Below the pieces are notes generated by a model. The model was not told where the DNA came from. It saw nothing but the letters and a program-made list of their open reading frames with translations, and searched no databases. Shown in pieces: positions 56,242-64,000 of a stretch of 64,000 nucleotides of DNA; position 1 is the first letter of the stretch; every line of letters begins with the position of its first letter. Source of the DNA: Phyllobacterium sp. 628 (GTDB lineage: Bacteria > Pseudomonadota > Alphaproteobacteria > Rhizobiales > Rhizobiaceae); assembly GCF_014189505.1 (NCBI RefSeq), contig NZ_CP050301.1, forward strand, positions 813,501 to 877,500, read 5' to 3'. A program made the position numbers and the translations under genes.

Positions 56242-58644
56242 TCATCCGTGACTATTGGCGTCATCGGTTAACGCATAATAACTTGTTAGGACATTGTTAT
56301 ACGTCACGGGGACAGCTTGGCGGGACGGCTGCAATTTGGCTGTTTTTGCTTCATTAAGCAGAATTTGGGCAAGTTCATTTGGCGCCATCATTAAATCGAT
56401 GGGAATTGTTTTGCCCCATCCTGCGGCTTGGATTCTGCTGCCTATGGCTCCAAAATCGAAACCAACCGGATAAATACCGGCAATAAGGGCGGTGGACAGC
56501 GTATAGGAATATGTTTCCGGCCAAACCGCGGGGAACCAGGCGATATCGGCGTCGGCATCCAGCAGCTTTGTTTCCGCATCGTGTTCTTCGTAAGGACCTG
56601 TGCAGATCACATTACCAATTGCGTTAAGCTGGTTATCCCGGTCCGTATAACCCACAACGACAAATTCCAGGGGAAGATCAAGGTTCTGACTGGCTGTAGC
56701 AACGTCCGCCAACAGAATTGATCCTTTATGGGGTCCAATCGCTCCCAAAACAGCAATTCTATATGTGGACCGTTTCTTCGGACCGCTTCTATGTCCTGCC
56801 GCTTTTTGCGTTATTTCATGTGGTTTAAGCGTAAATTCAAGAGAAGCATGAAAACGTCGCATGCGTTGAGCAACATCCATATCCGGCACAAATATGCGTC
56901 GCGCGCCATGCAGCAGCCGCGAATATCGCTCCCTCCAATCCCAAACCGCAGGATGTCCAAACGGCGATCCATTATGAAGTATACAGGTTTCACAGGTCGC
57001 AATGTCAGGCTCTGCACAATAGATGCCGCTATCATCGATCAGGTTTATCCGCGGACAGACGGACATATAATCATGCACTGTAAAGTCGTAATTCAGTCCC
57101 GCACCCTGGCAAGCCATTCGAAAAAAGTCAGGCGAACACTGCGGAAAATCGGCGAGATGGTGAATATGCACATGGTCTATGCGGATTTTCTTCAGATAGC
57201 TGATAAAGCTGCTCATGTCAGAAAGCACGTTAAACTGCGGTAAATTAGGAATCAGCTCGGCGGTGCAATCTTCAAGACAGATTTTGTTCGGGTCGGATGC
57301 ATGAGTTCGACAAAAGACGACCTTTACGCCATCTGCTTCCAGTTTTGCTGCCAATTCACGAGCATGACGCTCTGTTCCGCCTCCCCGGCGATGAGTTACA
57401 AACAGAATTGGCCCGCGTTTGGAACGATAGTTCAAGCGGGCAATATCCAATGCCTCACGGTATGGGCGGATAGGGTCAGCAGCAATGAAATCGGCAACCA
57501 TTTGCAAATAGCCGGGGTGCAACTCCTCTACCAGTTGAACAGCGGCGTTAACCCGCGCAGCTTTGCTGGCGCCGAATGATGCAGCGCCGTAATGGCGGAC
57601 AAAAACATCGGATGTCATGATGTTGCGCCAACCCGCGGCCGCTATTCGGCGGCATAGGTCATTTTCTTCGCCATAGCCTTTGCCGAACTGTTTTTCATCA
57701 AACAGGCCTGCTGTGTCGAGGCAAACCCGGCGGATAAACATGCAGAAACCCACCCCTGTCGGAATTTCTACCTGTTTACCTGCATTGGCTTGCGCGGCAA
57801 GCTGATCAAGTTGGGCGTCGCTTATTTCGAGTTTGTTCCAATTGTCGTGGATGAATTTTGGGTAGCTGCAAATCTCCGCATTGTTGGAGAACGGTGTTAC
57901 GGTGCCATTTGTCGGGTCAGCCAAAGCGGCGGCTTTCAGACGATCAAGCCAATTGCCAAAAACTTCGGTATCGGAATTCAACAGTACAATATCTCTGTCC
58001 TGATGGAGTTCCATTGCGTAGTTGCAACTCTTCACGAACCCTCTGTTTCTGGCATTCGCGTGCAACTCAAGAACACCTTTGTCCGAAAGCTTTTGAAGAA
58101 GTTCAGAGATCTGACGCTCCGGACTATAATCGTCGATAACGATGAGGCGGTACTGCGTCTCCTGTCTCGCTGACAATACACTGTAGAGGCAACGGGCAGT
58201 TTCGTCGTATCCCCGATAAACCGGAACGATGACATCTACGACGGGTTCTGCATCCGCCGTGAACGAGGCGAGCAGCTCTTTCCACTCGTCGTCGATCGGA
58301 GCAGATGCTGGAGCCGATACTTCTTTCGAAGTAGCCCGGGATTGAAAAGGCAGGCGACCCTCCGCCTTTCCATATTTTATATAATGGAGCAGAGGATTCA
58401 TCGCTGACGCTTTCACATCATCATAGGTGGACAGGTAGTGTTGGATGCAAAATTGGGGACATGGATCTACATTGTGATGCCAGCCCACGTGCAGAAAATG
58501 TCCGATGGGATCTTCTATGAGACGTTCATCATCCGGCCATTGGCGGGTATAAAAGACTTCATCGAAGAGACCACTGGAAGCAACCAGATCGTGCTCCGAG
58601 AAGTCCTCATTCGGACTCGGAGTTGTTACAGATATTTCGATCAC
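56242..58644 (-). CDS. Multidomain glycosyltransferase (GT2 plus GT4-like)
   Basis: An 800-residue protein. Residues 1-105 carry two HYxxxGxxEG-type modules (IGHFLHVGW, LLHYIKYGKAEGRLPF) seen at the front of rhamnan/surface-polysaccharide synthases. Residues about 135-390 are a GT2 domain with VDVIVPVYRGYDETARCLYS and an acidic LLNSDTEVFGNW motif. Residues about 410-790 resemble a GT4 domain (ILFVTHRRGGGTERHAREL start). It would add sugars to a surface glycan from the cytoplasmic face. It starts 1 base after the FkbM methyltransferase stop. Base composition is lower in G+C than its neighbours, suggesting transfer. Confidence 0.85.
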   Translation of the reverse strand: MIEISVTTPSPNEDFSEHDLVASSGLFDEVFYTRQWPDDERLIEDPIGHFLHVGWHHNVDPCPQFCIQHYLSTYDDVKASAMNPLLHYIKYGKAEGRLPFQSRATSKEVSAPASAPIDDEWKELLASFTADAEPVVDVIVPVYRGYDETARCLYSVLSARQETQYRLIVIDDYSPERQISELLQKLSDKGVLELHANARNRGFVKSCNYAMELHQDRDIVLLNSDTEVFGNWLDRLKAAALADPTNGTVTPFSNNAEICSYPKFIHDNWNKLEISDAQLDQLAAQANAGKQVEIPTGVGFCMFIRRVCLDTAGLFDEKQFGKGYGEENDLCRRIAAAGWRNIMTSDVFVRHYGAASFGASKAARVNAAVQLVEELHPGYLQMVADFIAADPIRPYREALDIARLNYRSKRGPILFVTHRRGGGTERHARELAAKLEADGVKVVFCRTHASDPNKICLEDCTAELIPNLPQFNVLSDMSSFISYLKKIRIDHVHIHHLADFPQCSPDFFRMACQGAGLNYDFTVHDYMSVCPRINLIDDSGIYCAEPDIATCETCILHNGSPFGHPAVWDWRERYSRLLHGARRIFVPDMDVAQRMRRFHASLEFTLKPHEITQKAAGHRSGPKKRSTYRIAVLGAIGPHKGSILLADVATASQNLDLPLEFVVVGYTDRDNQLNAIGNVICTGPYEEHDAETKLLDADADIAWFPAVWPETYSYTLSTALIAGIYPVGFDFGAIGSRIQAAGWGKTIPIDLMMAPNELAQILLNEAKTAKLQPSRQAVPVTYNNVLTSYYALTDDANSHG

Positions 58645-58645
58645 A

Positions 58646-59839
58646 TCACACCGGGCGTAAATTTGATGGTTTGCTTACAAGCTTTTTTAGTAGCCGCAAT
58701 GGGCGGGATAGCCGCCAGGAACTGGATGCGTAGATCGCCGATATTGCAGCCTCTTTGATGCGAATTTGTTCCTTCAGCGCATTTATTTCGTTCGGGCAGC
58801 CATCAATGCTCTGCCTGATCCGCTGCCATTTCGCGCTGTTAAGCTGCGCAGTCAGACTGGCTTCGCGAAACTCCAGCCGCTTGATATCCCACGTCCTGAT
58901 GCGCATCTGTTCCTGCAGATCTCGCAACTCACCTAAAAGTTTCTCCCAATTTCGATCATAATCGGTAAGATCGCCGTAACGCGGCGTGGCCAAAAGAGCC
59001 TCTGCAAGCGTTTGCAGGCTATTGACCGGAATGACTTCGACCGTATCTGTAGACGCTGCGACCAGACGAAGCTTCTCTTCCGGAACGATCAAAAGACCAG
59101 TTTCTTTGGCAACGCCAAAAATATTATCTGTGCTCTTTGTAAAGTTTTCGGGATTGTAAGCGGCTGTCCTTACAAGGAAAATTTTATAGCGGCTCCAATC
59201 GAGCGCGCGCATAATTTCGGCACCTTCGTCGATCGAATTGCATTCCAGATAAATGACGGGTCTGGTTCGCCCAAGCGTAAGCTTCATGCCAGTCAGCACA
59301 GCCGCATCCATGCCCTCCGCGTCGATTTTTATAAAATGCAGCCGGGACAGAGCCAAATCATCAATCGCGACAATTGGTACCCGCTCGTTATTTTGATCTT
59401 TCCGCTCCTGCAAGGAAACAGAGCCAAAATTAGCGTGTTCTTTATAGTCAAGGCAGGGAGCGAACATTTCACCGGCCGCTTCGCCCGCACCGGCGTGACG
59501 GATGGTGACGTTGTGACATCCCAGCAGTTGAATATTGTGATCGAGGATTGCCGCAATGCTACTTTGCGGTTCGAAAGCAATCACTTCTCCGTTGGGGCCT
59601 GTCTTTTGGGAAAATGCTATTGCATGCGAGCCGACATTGGCGCCCACATCGATAACGATATCCCCATCCATAATAAAATTAAGCAGGAATTCAATCTCGG
59701 CTTCTGCCCATTCTCCATACTGTACGATTGACCTGCTAATAGGGTCATCCTGAGGCAAAACATGCATCGTTCCACGCCGTGTATGAGCCGGCAAAGTATG
59801 TCGTATGATGTCGATTTCCGGTAATTCTTGTTCCAGCAT
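58646..59839 (-). CDS. FkbM-family methyltransferase
   Basis: A 397-residue protein with a SAM-dependent FkbM methyltransferase domain: DGDIVIDVGANVGSHAIAFS (SAM loop), VIAFEPQSSIAAIL and LHFIKIDAEGMDAAVLTGM. A C-terminal coiled-coil region (LRDLQEQMRIRTWDIKRLEF) and the tail SSSWRLSRPLRLLKKLV follow; that tail is common on rhizobial polysaccharide glycosyltransferases. Start at the ATG 59839. Directly upstream of the multidomain glycosyltransferase, so likely O-methylates the same glycan. Confidence 0.86.
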   Translation of the reverse strand: MLEQELPEIDIIRHTLPAHTRRGTMHVLPQDDPISRSIVQYGEWAEAEIEFLLNFIMDGDIVIDVGANVGSHAIAFSQKTGPNGEVIAFEPQSSIAAILDHNIQLLGCHNVTIRHAGAGEAAGEMFAPCLDYKEHANFGSVSLQERKDQNNERVPIVAIDDLALSRLHFIKIDAEGMDAAVLTGMKLTLGRTRPVIYLECNSIDEGAEIMRALDWSRYKIFLVRTAAYNPENFTKSTDNIFGVAKETGLLIVPEEKLRLVAASTDTVEVIPVNSLQTLAEALLATPRYGDLTDYDRNWEKLLGELRDLQEQMRIRTWDIKRLEFREASLTAQLNSAKWQRIRQSIDGCPNEINALKEQIRIKEAAISAIYASSSWRLSRPLRLLKKLVSKPSNLRPV

Positions 59840-59985
59840 AAAAGTTCGTGCCAATTCGATGTTCCGCCGGCGCAGGCGCGTTCGAGTATGAACGAATTTA
59901 CCCTCTCCACCCGCGTGGGAATTTGGAAAGAGTATGCCGAAACGATGCGGTAGGGCACAATTGAGCTTTAGTTGAAGACCCTGAA

Positions 59986-60795
59986 CTAAACCCTCTCCAG
60001 CACAGGCCCGGATTTTTCCTGAGCCATGAATGGCTCGATGGCGATGCGTTTGCTGTTTTTCACCGTGACGAAACTGTTGGGTGGCACTGGCATCCAGTTT
60101 TCCGCTTCACCGTCCAGCGGTTCGGAGACAACGCAAAGGCCGGAGCTGGGTGAAAGCGTGGCCGTGTAGAGCGTCGGGGCGAAGCGGTCCGTGGCATAGC
60201 GCACGGCGTAAAGCTGTGTGCCGTCGGAGAAAGCCGCCGTCAGGCGGATAAAGGCGGGCACATTGGCGCGTTCAGCTTCTGCCGTGATAACGTTGACGGT
60301 CTCCACCAGCGACTGCGCCGGGTCTGTGTCGAGCCCATGCTGCAGCATCAGGAGGAAGATCAGTTCGGAATCCGTCGAGCCCAGCTTTTGCGTATAAAGC
60401 GTATCGTCAAGCCGCGCTTCCAGACCGCGCCGCAGCCGGTCGAAATGACCGATCTGACCATTGTGCATGAAGCTCCATTTGCCTGAAACAAATGGGTGGC
60501 AATTGGTCCGGCTGGTTGAACCGCCGGTCGAGGCGCGCACATGTGCCAGAAACAGATGCGAGCGAATCTGTCGGGACAGGCTTTTCAGATTCTGGTCGGA
60601 CCATGCGGGCAGGATGTCGCGGTAAAGGCCAGGTTCGGGCCGCTCGCCATACCAGGCAACGCCGAAACCGTCGCCATTTGTGCGGGTCTTGGCCTCATGC
60701 GCGTCGTGGCTCTGGGCAATCAGCGAATGGCACGGCGAGGCAATCACATCTTCAAGATAAAGCTGAGGTCCGAGATAGGCTGCCCAACGACACAT
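59986..60795 (-). CDS. Class II glutamine amidotransferase (YafJ/EgtC type)
   Basis: A 269-residue Ntn-type amidotransferase. Cys2 of MCRWAAYLG is the nucleophile after Met removal; NGDGFGVAWYG, LAHVRASTGG and FMHNGQIGHFDRLRR line the glutamine site. Such stand-alone proteins hydrolyse gamma-glutamyl substrates (EgtC in ergothioneine synthesis is one member), but no egtBD genes are near, so the substrate is unknown. Confidence 0.88.
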   Translation of the reverse strand: MCRWAAYLGPQLYLEDVIASPCHSLIAQSHDAHEAKTRTNGDGFGVAWYGERPEPGLYRDILPAWSDQNLKSLSRQIRSHLFLAHVRASTGGSTSRTNCHPFVSGKWSFMHNGQIGHFDRLRRGLEARLDDTLYTQKLGSTDSELIFLLMLQHGLDTDPAQSLVETVNVITAEAERANVPAFIRLTAAFSDGTQLYAVRYATDRFAPTLYTATLSPSSGLCVVSEPLDGEAENWMPVPPNSFVTVKNSKRIAIEPFMAQEKSGPVLERV

Positions 60796-60958
60796 GATTC
60801 ACCCGATTCACTCTTCGTAGTGCTGACAATAGCGCGTCATGCGGCGCTTGGGAATCGTCAGGCGGAATTCACCCGTAGAAACAGATTGTGTGTAAACAAT
60901 GGTGTTGAAAAATCTTGTGAGTTGACCAATCCGGCCGACTGGTGAAAAAGGTGATCTC

Positions 60959-61444
60959 ATGTCTCAATCATCCGATTCCGCACGTCACGTGCATCCCGCT
61001 CTCGGTCTTGTCCGTTTGCCGCATGGGCAGGACCTTGATTTGCCCGCCTATGAAACAACCGGTTCAGCCGGAATGGACCTCCGCGCCGCTGTGCCGGAAG
61101 ATCGTCCGCTGCTGCTTTTGCCCGGCCGCCGGGCACTGGTTCCCACCGGTCTGGTCTTCGAAATTCCGCAAGGATACGAAGCGCAGGTCAGGCCCCGTTC
61201 CGGCCTTGCGCTCAAGAACGGGATTACCTGCCTTAACACGCCGGGAACCATTGATTCCGACTACCGGGGTGAGGTAAAAGTGATCCTGATCAATCTTGGA
61301 GATGATGACTTTTACGTCGAGCGTGGCATGCGCATTGCGCAGGTTGTGCTGGCGCCGGTCGTCCAGCTTGAGATTGAAGAACGGCAGCATGCCAGCGAAA
61401 CGGCACGCGGTGCCGGAGGGTTCGGGTCAACGGGCACGTCGTAA
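60959..61444 (+). CDS. dut: Deoxyuridine 5'-triphosphate nucleotidohydrolase
   Basis: A 161-residue trimeric dUTPase with all five motifs: [46 protein letters not shown] and the C-terminal [11 protein letters not shown] arm. AAGGTGA precedes the ATG. In many relatives dut follows coaBC directly; here it is 9 kb away, suggesting insertion or rearrangement between them. Confidence 0.96.
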   Translation: MSQSSDSARHVHPALGLVRLPHGQDLDLPAYETTGSAGMDLRAAVPEDRPLLLLPGRRALVPTGLVFEIPQGYEAQVRPRSGLALKNGITCLNTPGTIDSDYRGEVKVILINLGDDDFYVERGMRIAQVVLAPVVQLEIEERQHASETARGAGGFGSTGTS

Positions 61445-61459
61445 TCGCAGGAGGACAGC

Positions 61460-62278
61460 ATGGACAAGGGCAAGGTTTTCCGTCAGCTGCATCAGGGACC
61501 GGAAATTCTGCTGATGCCCAATCCATGGGATCCCGGTACGACAAAGTTCCTTGCCTCGTTTGGCTTCAAGGCCATGGCGACGAGCAGCGCCGGATTTGCT
61601 TTTTCACGCGGCCTGCCCGATGGCGGCATTACTTTCGATGTGATGATGCAGCATTGCCGCGATCTGGTGGCAGCATCGGACTTGCCCATTTCGGGCGATT
61701 TGGAAAAAGGCAAGGGCGACAGCGCCGACAGCGCCGGTGAAACTATCTTTGCTGCCGAAGCCGCCGGACTTGCCGGATGCTCCATCGAGGATTTTTCCGG
61801 CGATCCTGACAAGCCGATCTATGATTTCTCCCATGCGGTCGAACGCGTTGCCGCTGCCGCCGAGGCTGCACGGGCGCTGAAGAATGATTTTGTTCTGACC
61901 GCCCGCACGGAGAACTTCCTGCATGGCGTGACCGATTTCGATGACACCATCAAGCGTCTGCAGGCCTTTGAGAAGGCCGGTGCCGATGTGCTGTTCGCTC
62001 CCGGAATTTCCGATCTGGACCGTATCCGCACCATCTGCGCCTCGGTGTCGAAGCCCGTAAGCGTGCTTGCACCATCGGGTCTCAGCGTCAGCGAGCTGGC
62101 CTCGGTGGGCGTGCGGCGTGTCTCGCTCGGACCGCGCCTCACCACAGCAGCATTCACCGCGATCCACGATGCGGCCCGCGAGGTGCTGGACAAGGGAACA
62201 TTCAATTTTACCAGGACAGGCGTGCCATTCGGCGACCTGCAAAAGCTCTTTTCGCAGGAAGCAGACAAGGAAAACTAA
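61460..62278 (+). CDS. Isocitrate lyase / PEP mutase family protein
   Basis: A 272-residue TIM-barrel protein of the PEP mutase/isocitrate lyase superfamily. LLMPNPWDPGTTKFLASFGF begins the barrel; LPISGDLEKGKG and CSIEDFSGDP hold the acidic metal ligands; VLTARTENFLHG follows. The isocitrate-lyase KKCGH motif is absent, so it is not AceA. Members cleave carbon-carbon or carbon-phosphorus bonds of 2-methylisocitrate-like or oxaloacetate-like compounds. It lies 15 bases after dut and 2 bases before the HAD gene. Confidence 0.87.
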   Translation: MDKGKVFRQLHQGPEILLMPNPWDPGTTKFLASFGFKAMATSSAGFAFSRGLPDGGITFDVMMQHCRDLVAASDLPISGDLEKGKGDSADSAGETIFAAEAAGLAGCSIEDFSGDPDKPIYDFSHAVERVAAAAEAARALKNDFVLTARTENFLHGVTDFDDTIKRLQAFEKAGADVLFAPGISDLDRIRTICASVSKPVSVLAPSGLSVSELASVGVRRVSLGPRLTTAAFTAIHDAAREVLDKGTFNFTRTGVPFGDLQKLFSQEADKEN

Positions 62279-62280
62279 GC

Positions 62281-62937
62281 ATGACCCGCCCCGAGCTGGT
62301 GATTTTCGACTGTGACGGGGTCCTGGTCGACACCGAAACCCTTGCCAATCAGCATCTCATCAAGATGCTCAATGCTTCCGGCTATCCCATCACGTTCGAT
62401 GAGGCGCGCAAGAACCTCTGCGGCATGCCGATGCGCGCCGTGAAGGAAAAGGTCGAGGCGGAAGGCTATTCCCTTGGCGAGGATTTCGTTGAGCGCTGGT
62501 ATCAGGCAATTCCGATCATTTTCGAGAACGGCGTCGAGGCCATCCCGCATATTGAAGACGTCATCGGTGCAGTGAAGCAATCCGGACTGTCCTATTGCGT
62601 GGCGTCTTCTGCCCATGTGGAAAAGATGCACCTGACATTGGGCAAGACCGGCTTGATCAGCCATTTCAAGGATGTGCTCTACAGCGCCTCCATGGTGCCG
62701 CGCGGCAAACCTTTTCCTGATCTCTTCCTGCATGCGGCCAAAGAGATGGGTTTTGAGCCCTCCCGCGCTGTGGTGATCGAGGACAGCGTTGCCGGAACCA
62801 CGGCGGGCACAGCGGCAGGCATGCGGGTGTTTTCCTATTGCGGCGATGAACATGCTGATCATGCAGGCCTGACGGCAGCTGGCGGTATCCTGTTTGATGA
62901 TATGCGCAAGCTGCCAGCGCTTCTGGGCATCGCCTGA
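62281..62937 (+). CDS. HAD-superfamily hydrolase (beta-phosphoglucomutase-like)
   Basis: A 218-residue HAD phosphatase. Motif I is FDCDGVLVDTE, motif II falls in the AVKQSGLSYCVASSAH segment, motif III at GKPFPDLFLHAAKEMG and motif IV at VVIEDSVAGTTAG. It has the alpha-helical C1 cap of the phosphoglycolate phosphatase/beta-PGM group. Its stop overlaps the next start (TGATG). Substrate unknown. Confidence 0.9.
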   Translation: MTRPELVIFDCDGVLVDTETLANQHLIKMLNASGYPITFDEARKNLCGMPMRAVKEKVEAEGYSLGEDFVERWYQAIPIIFENGVEAIPHIEDVIGAVKQSGLSYCVASSAHVEKMHLTLGKTGLISHFKDVLYSASMVPRGKPFPDLFLHAAKEMGFEPSRAVVIEDSVAGTTAGTAAGMRVFSYCGDEHADHAGLTAAGGILFDDMRKLPALLGIA

Positions 62938-63941
62938 TGGCCCTGCCGCTCACTGTCATCGATATGCACACGGGAGGCGAGCCGCTGCGCATCATCACCG
63001 GCGGTTATCCCGATCTGCCAAAAGGCACGATCCTGGAAAAACGCGCCTATGTCCGTGATCATCTTGATCACTTGCGCAAGATATTGATGTTCGAACCGCG
63101 CGGCCATTTCGACATGTATGGCGCGCTGCTGGTGCAGCCGAATTTGCCCGGAGCTGATCTCGCTGTGCTGTTCATGCACAATGAGGGCTATTCGACCATG
63201 TGCGGCCACGCAATCATCGCGCTCGGCCGCTACGCCATCGATTACGGTCTGGTTGAGAAAGTAGAGCCGGTTACAACGGTTCATATCGAATGTCCCTGCG
63301 GCATGGTCGTGGCCTCGGTCGAGGTCAAAGATGGCAAATCCGCCAGTGTCTCGTTTGAAAGCGTCCCCGCCTTTTTGTTCGCTAAAGACCGGACCGTCAA
63401 CCTGCCGCCCTATGGCGATGTAACGTTCGATGTGGCCTATGGCGGTGCTTATTATGCGCTGGCCCATTGCAGCCAGTTCGGCCTTGAGTTCGGCCGCGAT
63501 CCCGCAGCCAAATTCAAAGAGGCGGCAACACTGCTTACCGAAGCGGTGAAAGAAGCCGTGCCGCTCGAACATCCCGATCATGAGGATCTTGCCTTTCTCT
63601 ACGGTTCCATCCTGACGGATGGACTGGATAGTTGGTCGGAAGCGCCGACGAAAAATGTCTGTATTTTTGCCGATGCGCAGCTTGATCGTTCGCCCACAGG
63701 TTCAGGCGTGACAGCGCGGCTTGCTGCTATGCATGCCAAGGGCCAGATCCATGCGACCGAAGCCCGGATTTTTGAAAGCATTGTCGGCTCGCGCTTTGCC
63801 GGGGCGGTCGCTTCCGTGACCAAGGCCGGAACGTTCGATGCCATTACGGCGCGGGTCTCCGGCCATGCCTATTATAGCGGCAAAGCGGAATTCCTCGTTG
63901 AGGATGATGATCCGCTGGGACAGGGATTTCTGGTTCTCTAG
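62937..63941 (+). CDS. Trans-3-hydroxy-L-proline dehydratase (proline racemase family)
   Basis: A 334-residue proline-racemase-fold protein. The first catalytic position keeps Cys (YSTMCGHAIIALGRY), but the second reads SPTGSGVTAR, with Thr in place of the Cys of racemases and 4-hydroxyproline epimerases. In characterised enzymes that Cys/Thr pair marks trans-3-hydroxy-L-proline dehydratase, which forms pyrroline-2-carboxylate. IDMHTGGEPLRII at the start is also typical. Coupled to the HAD gene; a further gene starts 14 bases after it. Confidence 0.88.
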   Translation: MALPLTVIDMHTGGEPLRIITGGYPDLPKGTILEKRAYVRDHLDHLRKILMFEPRGHFDMYGALLVQPNLPGADLAVLFMHNEGYSTMCGHAIIALGRYAIDYGLVEKVEPVTTVHIECPCGMVVASVEVKDGKSASVSFESVPAFLFAKDRTVNLPPYGDVTFDVAYGGAYYALAHCSQFGLEFGRDPAAKFKEAATLLTEAVKEAVPLEHPDHEDLAFLYGSILTDGLDSWSEAPTKNVCIFADAQLDRSPTGSGVTARLAAMHAKGQIHATEARIFESIVGSRFAGAVASVTKAGTFDAITARVSGHAYYSGKAEFLVEDDDPLGQGFLVL

Positions 63942-63955
63942 GGGGAGGTTGAGCA

Positions 63956-64000
63956 TGCTCGGACGAATTGCGGGTGCTTTGGGTTTTTCGCTTTTAATGG
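63956..64000 (+). CDS. Start of an unidentified gene (cut by window end)
   Basis: Fifteen codons (MLGRIAGALGFSLLM) follow a strong GGGGGAGG ribosome binding site. The beginning is hydrophobic, like a signal peptide or membrane helix. Too short to identify; the position suggests a partner of the hydroxyproline dehydratase. Confidence 0.5.

Overview
The window looks like chromosome from an alphaproteobacterium of the Hyphomicrobiales (Rhizobiales), most likely near Brucellaceae/Phyllobacteriaceae. The basis is gene content and style: many periplasmic-binding-protein ABC systems, ubiE-ubiB-coaBC order, DUF982, AprI/Inh-type inhibitor, rhizobial GTG starts and Hyphomicrobiales-type palindromic repeats. 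This is inference; no database search was possible.

Layout. (1) 1-8.6 kb: the end of an aldehyde dehydrogenase, then a CUT1 sugar ABC transporter followed by a GMC oxidoreductase, an SDR and a second GMC dehydrogenase, closed by a strong terminator: a sugar or polyol uptake-and-oxidation unit of unknown substrate. (2) 8.6-14.6 kb: DUF982; a LysR regulator divergent from an argininosuccinate-lyase-family enzyme, a polar amino-acid ABC transporter and an acetyltransferase. (3) 14.6-19.1 kb: a frameshifted MFS drug exporter, two small secreted proteins, and a short operon joining a fatty-acid-hydroxylase (sterol desaturase) protein to a YhhN lysoplasmalogenase. (4) 19.4-25.6 kb: a large YadA-like trimeric autotransporter with 168-bp tandem repeats and a frameshift, a second frameshifted secreted protein, a sulfotransferase and a retropepsin-like protease. 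(5) 25.7-28.5 kb: FecCD-type iron/siderophore/cobalamin ABC operon. (6) 28.5-33.6 kb: accessory segment beside tRNA-Ser(GGA), with an MFS exporter, a B12-type radical SAM gene cut by an IS3-family element, and a decayed IS630 element.

(7) 34-48 kb is largely nucleoside uptake and salvage: an orphan BMP-family binding protein, a double-domain ATPase, two permeases, cytidine deaminase, purine nucleoside phosphorylase, thymidine phosphorylase, uracil phosphoribosyltransferase and adenosine deaminase. An isochorismatase-fold protein lacking the usual nucleophilic cysteine sits inside the transporter operon. (8) 47.9-53 kb: ubiE, ubiB, a coaBC gene fused to an antitoxin-like ribbon-helix-helix domain through a coding palindromic repeat, and two acetyltransferases. 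(9) 53-64 kb: ArsR/SRPBCC/VOC operon with a probable leaderless promoter, prfC, a three-part glycosyltransferase with a FkbM methyltransferase, a class II glutamine amidotransferase, dut, a PEP-mutase-family lyase, a HAD phosphatase and a trans-3-hydroxy-L-proline dehydratase.

Three otherwise intact-looking genes carry single-base deletions in short homopolymers, and the IS remnants also carry homopolymer indels. Read-level checking should come before treating them as biology. The most unusual points are the repeat-linked RHH-CoaBC fusion, the repeat-rich adhesin with its frameshift, the IS-truncated radical SAM locus beside tRNA-Ser, the Cys-to-Ser isochorismatase in the nucleoside operon, and several nested palindromic elements.
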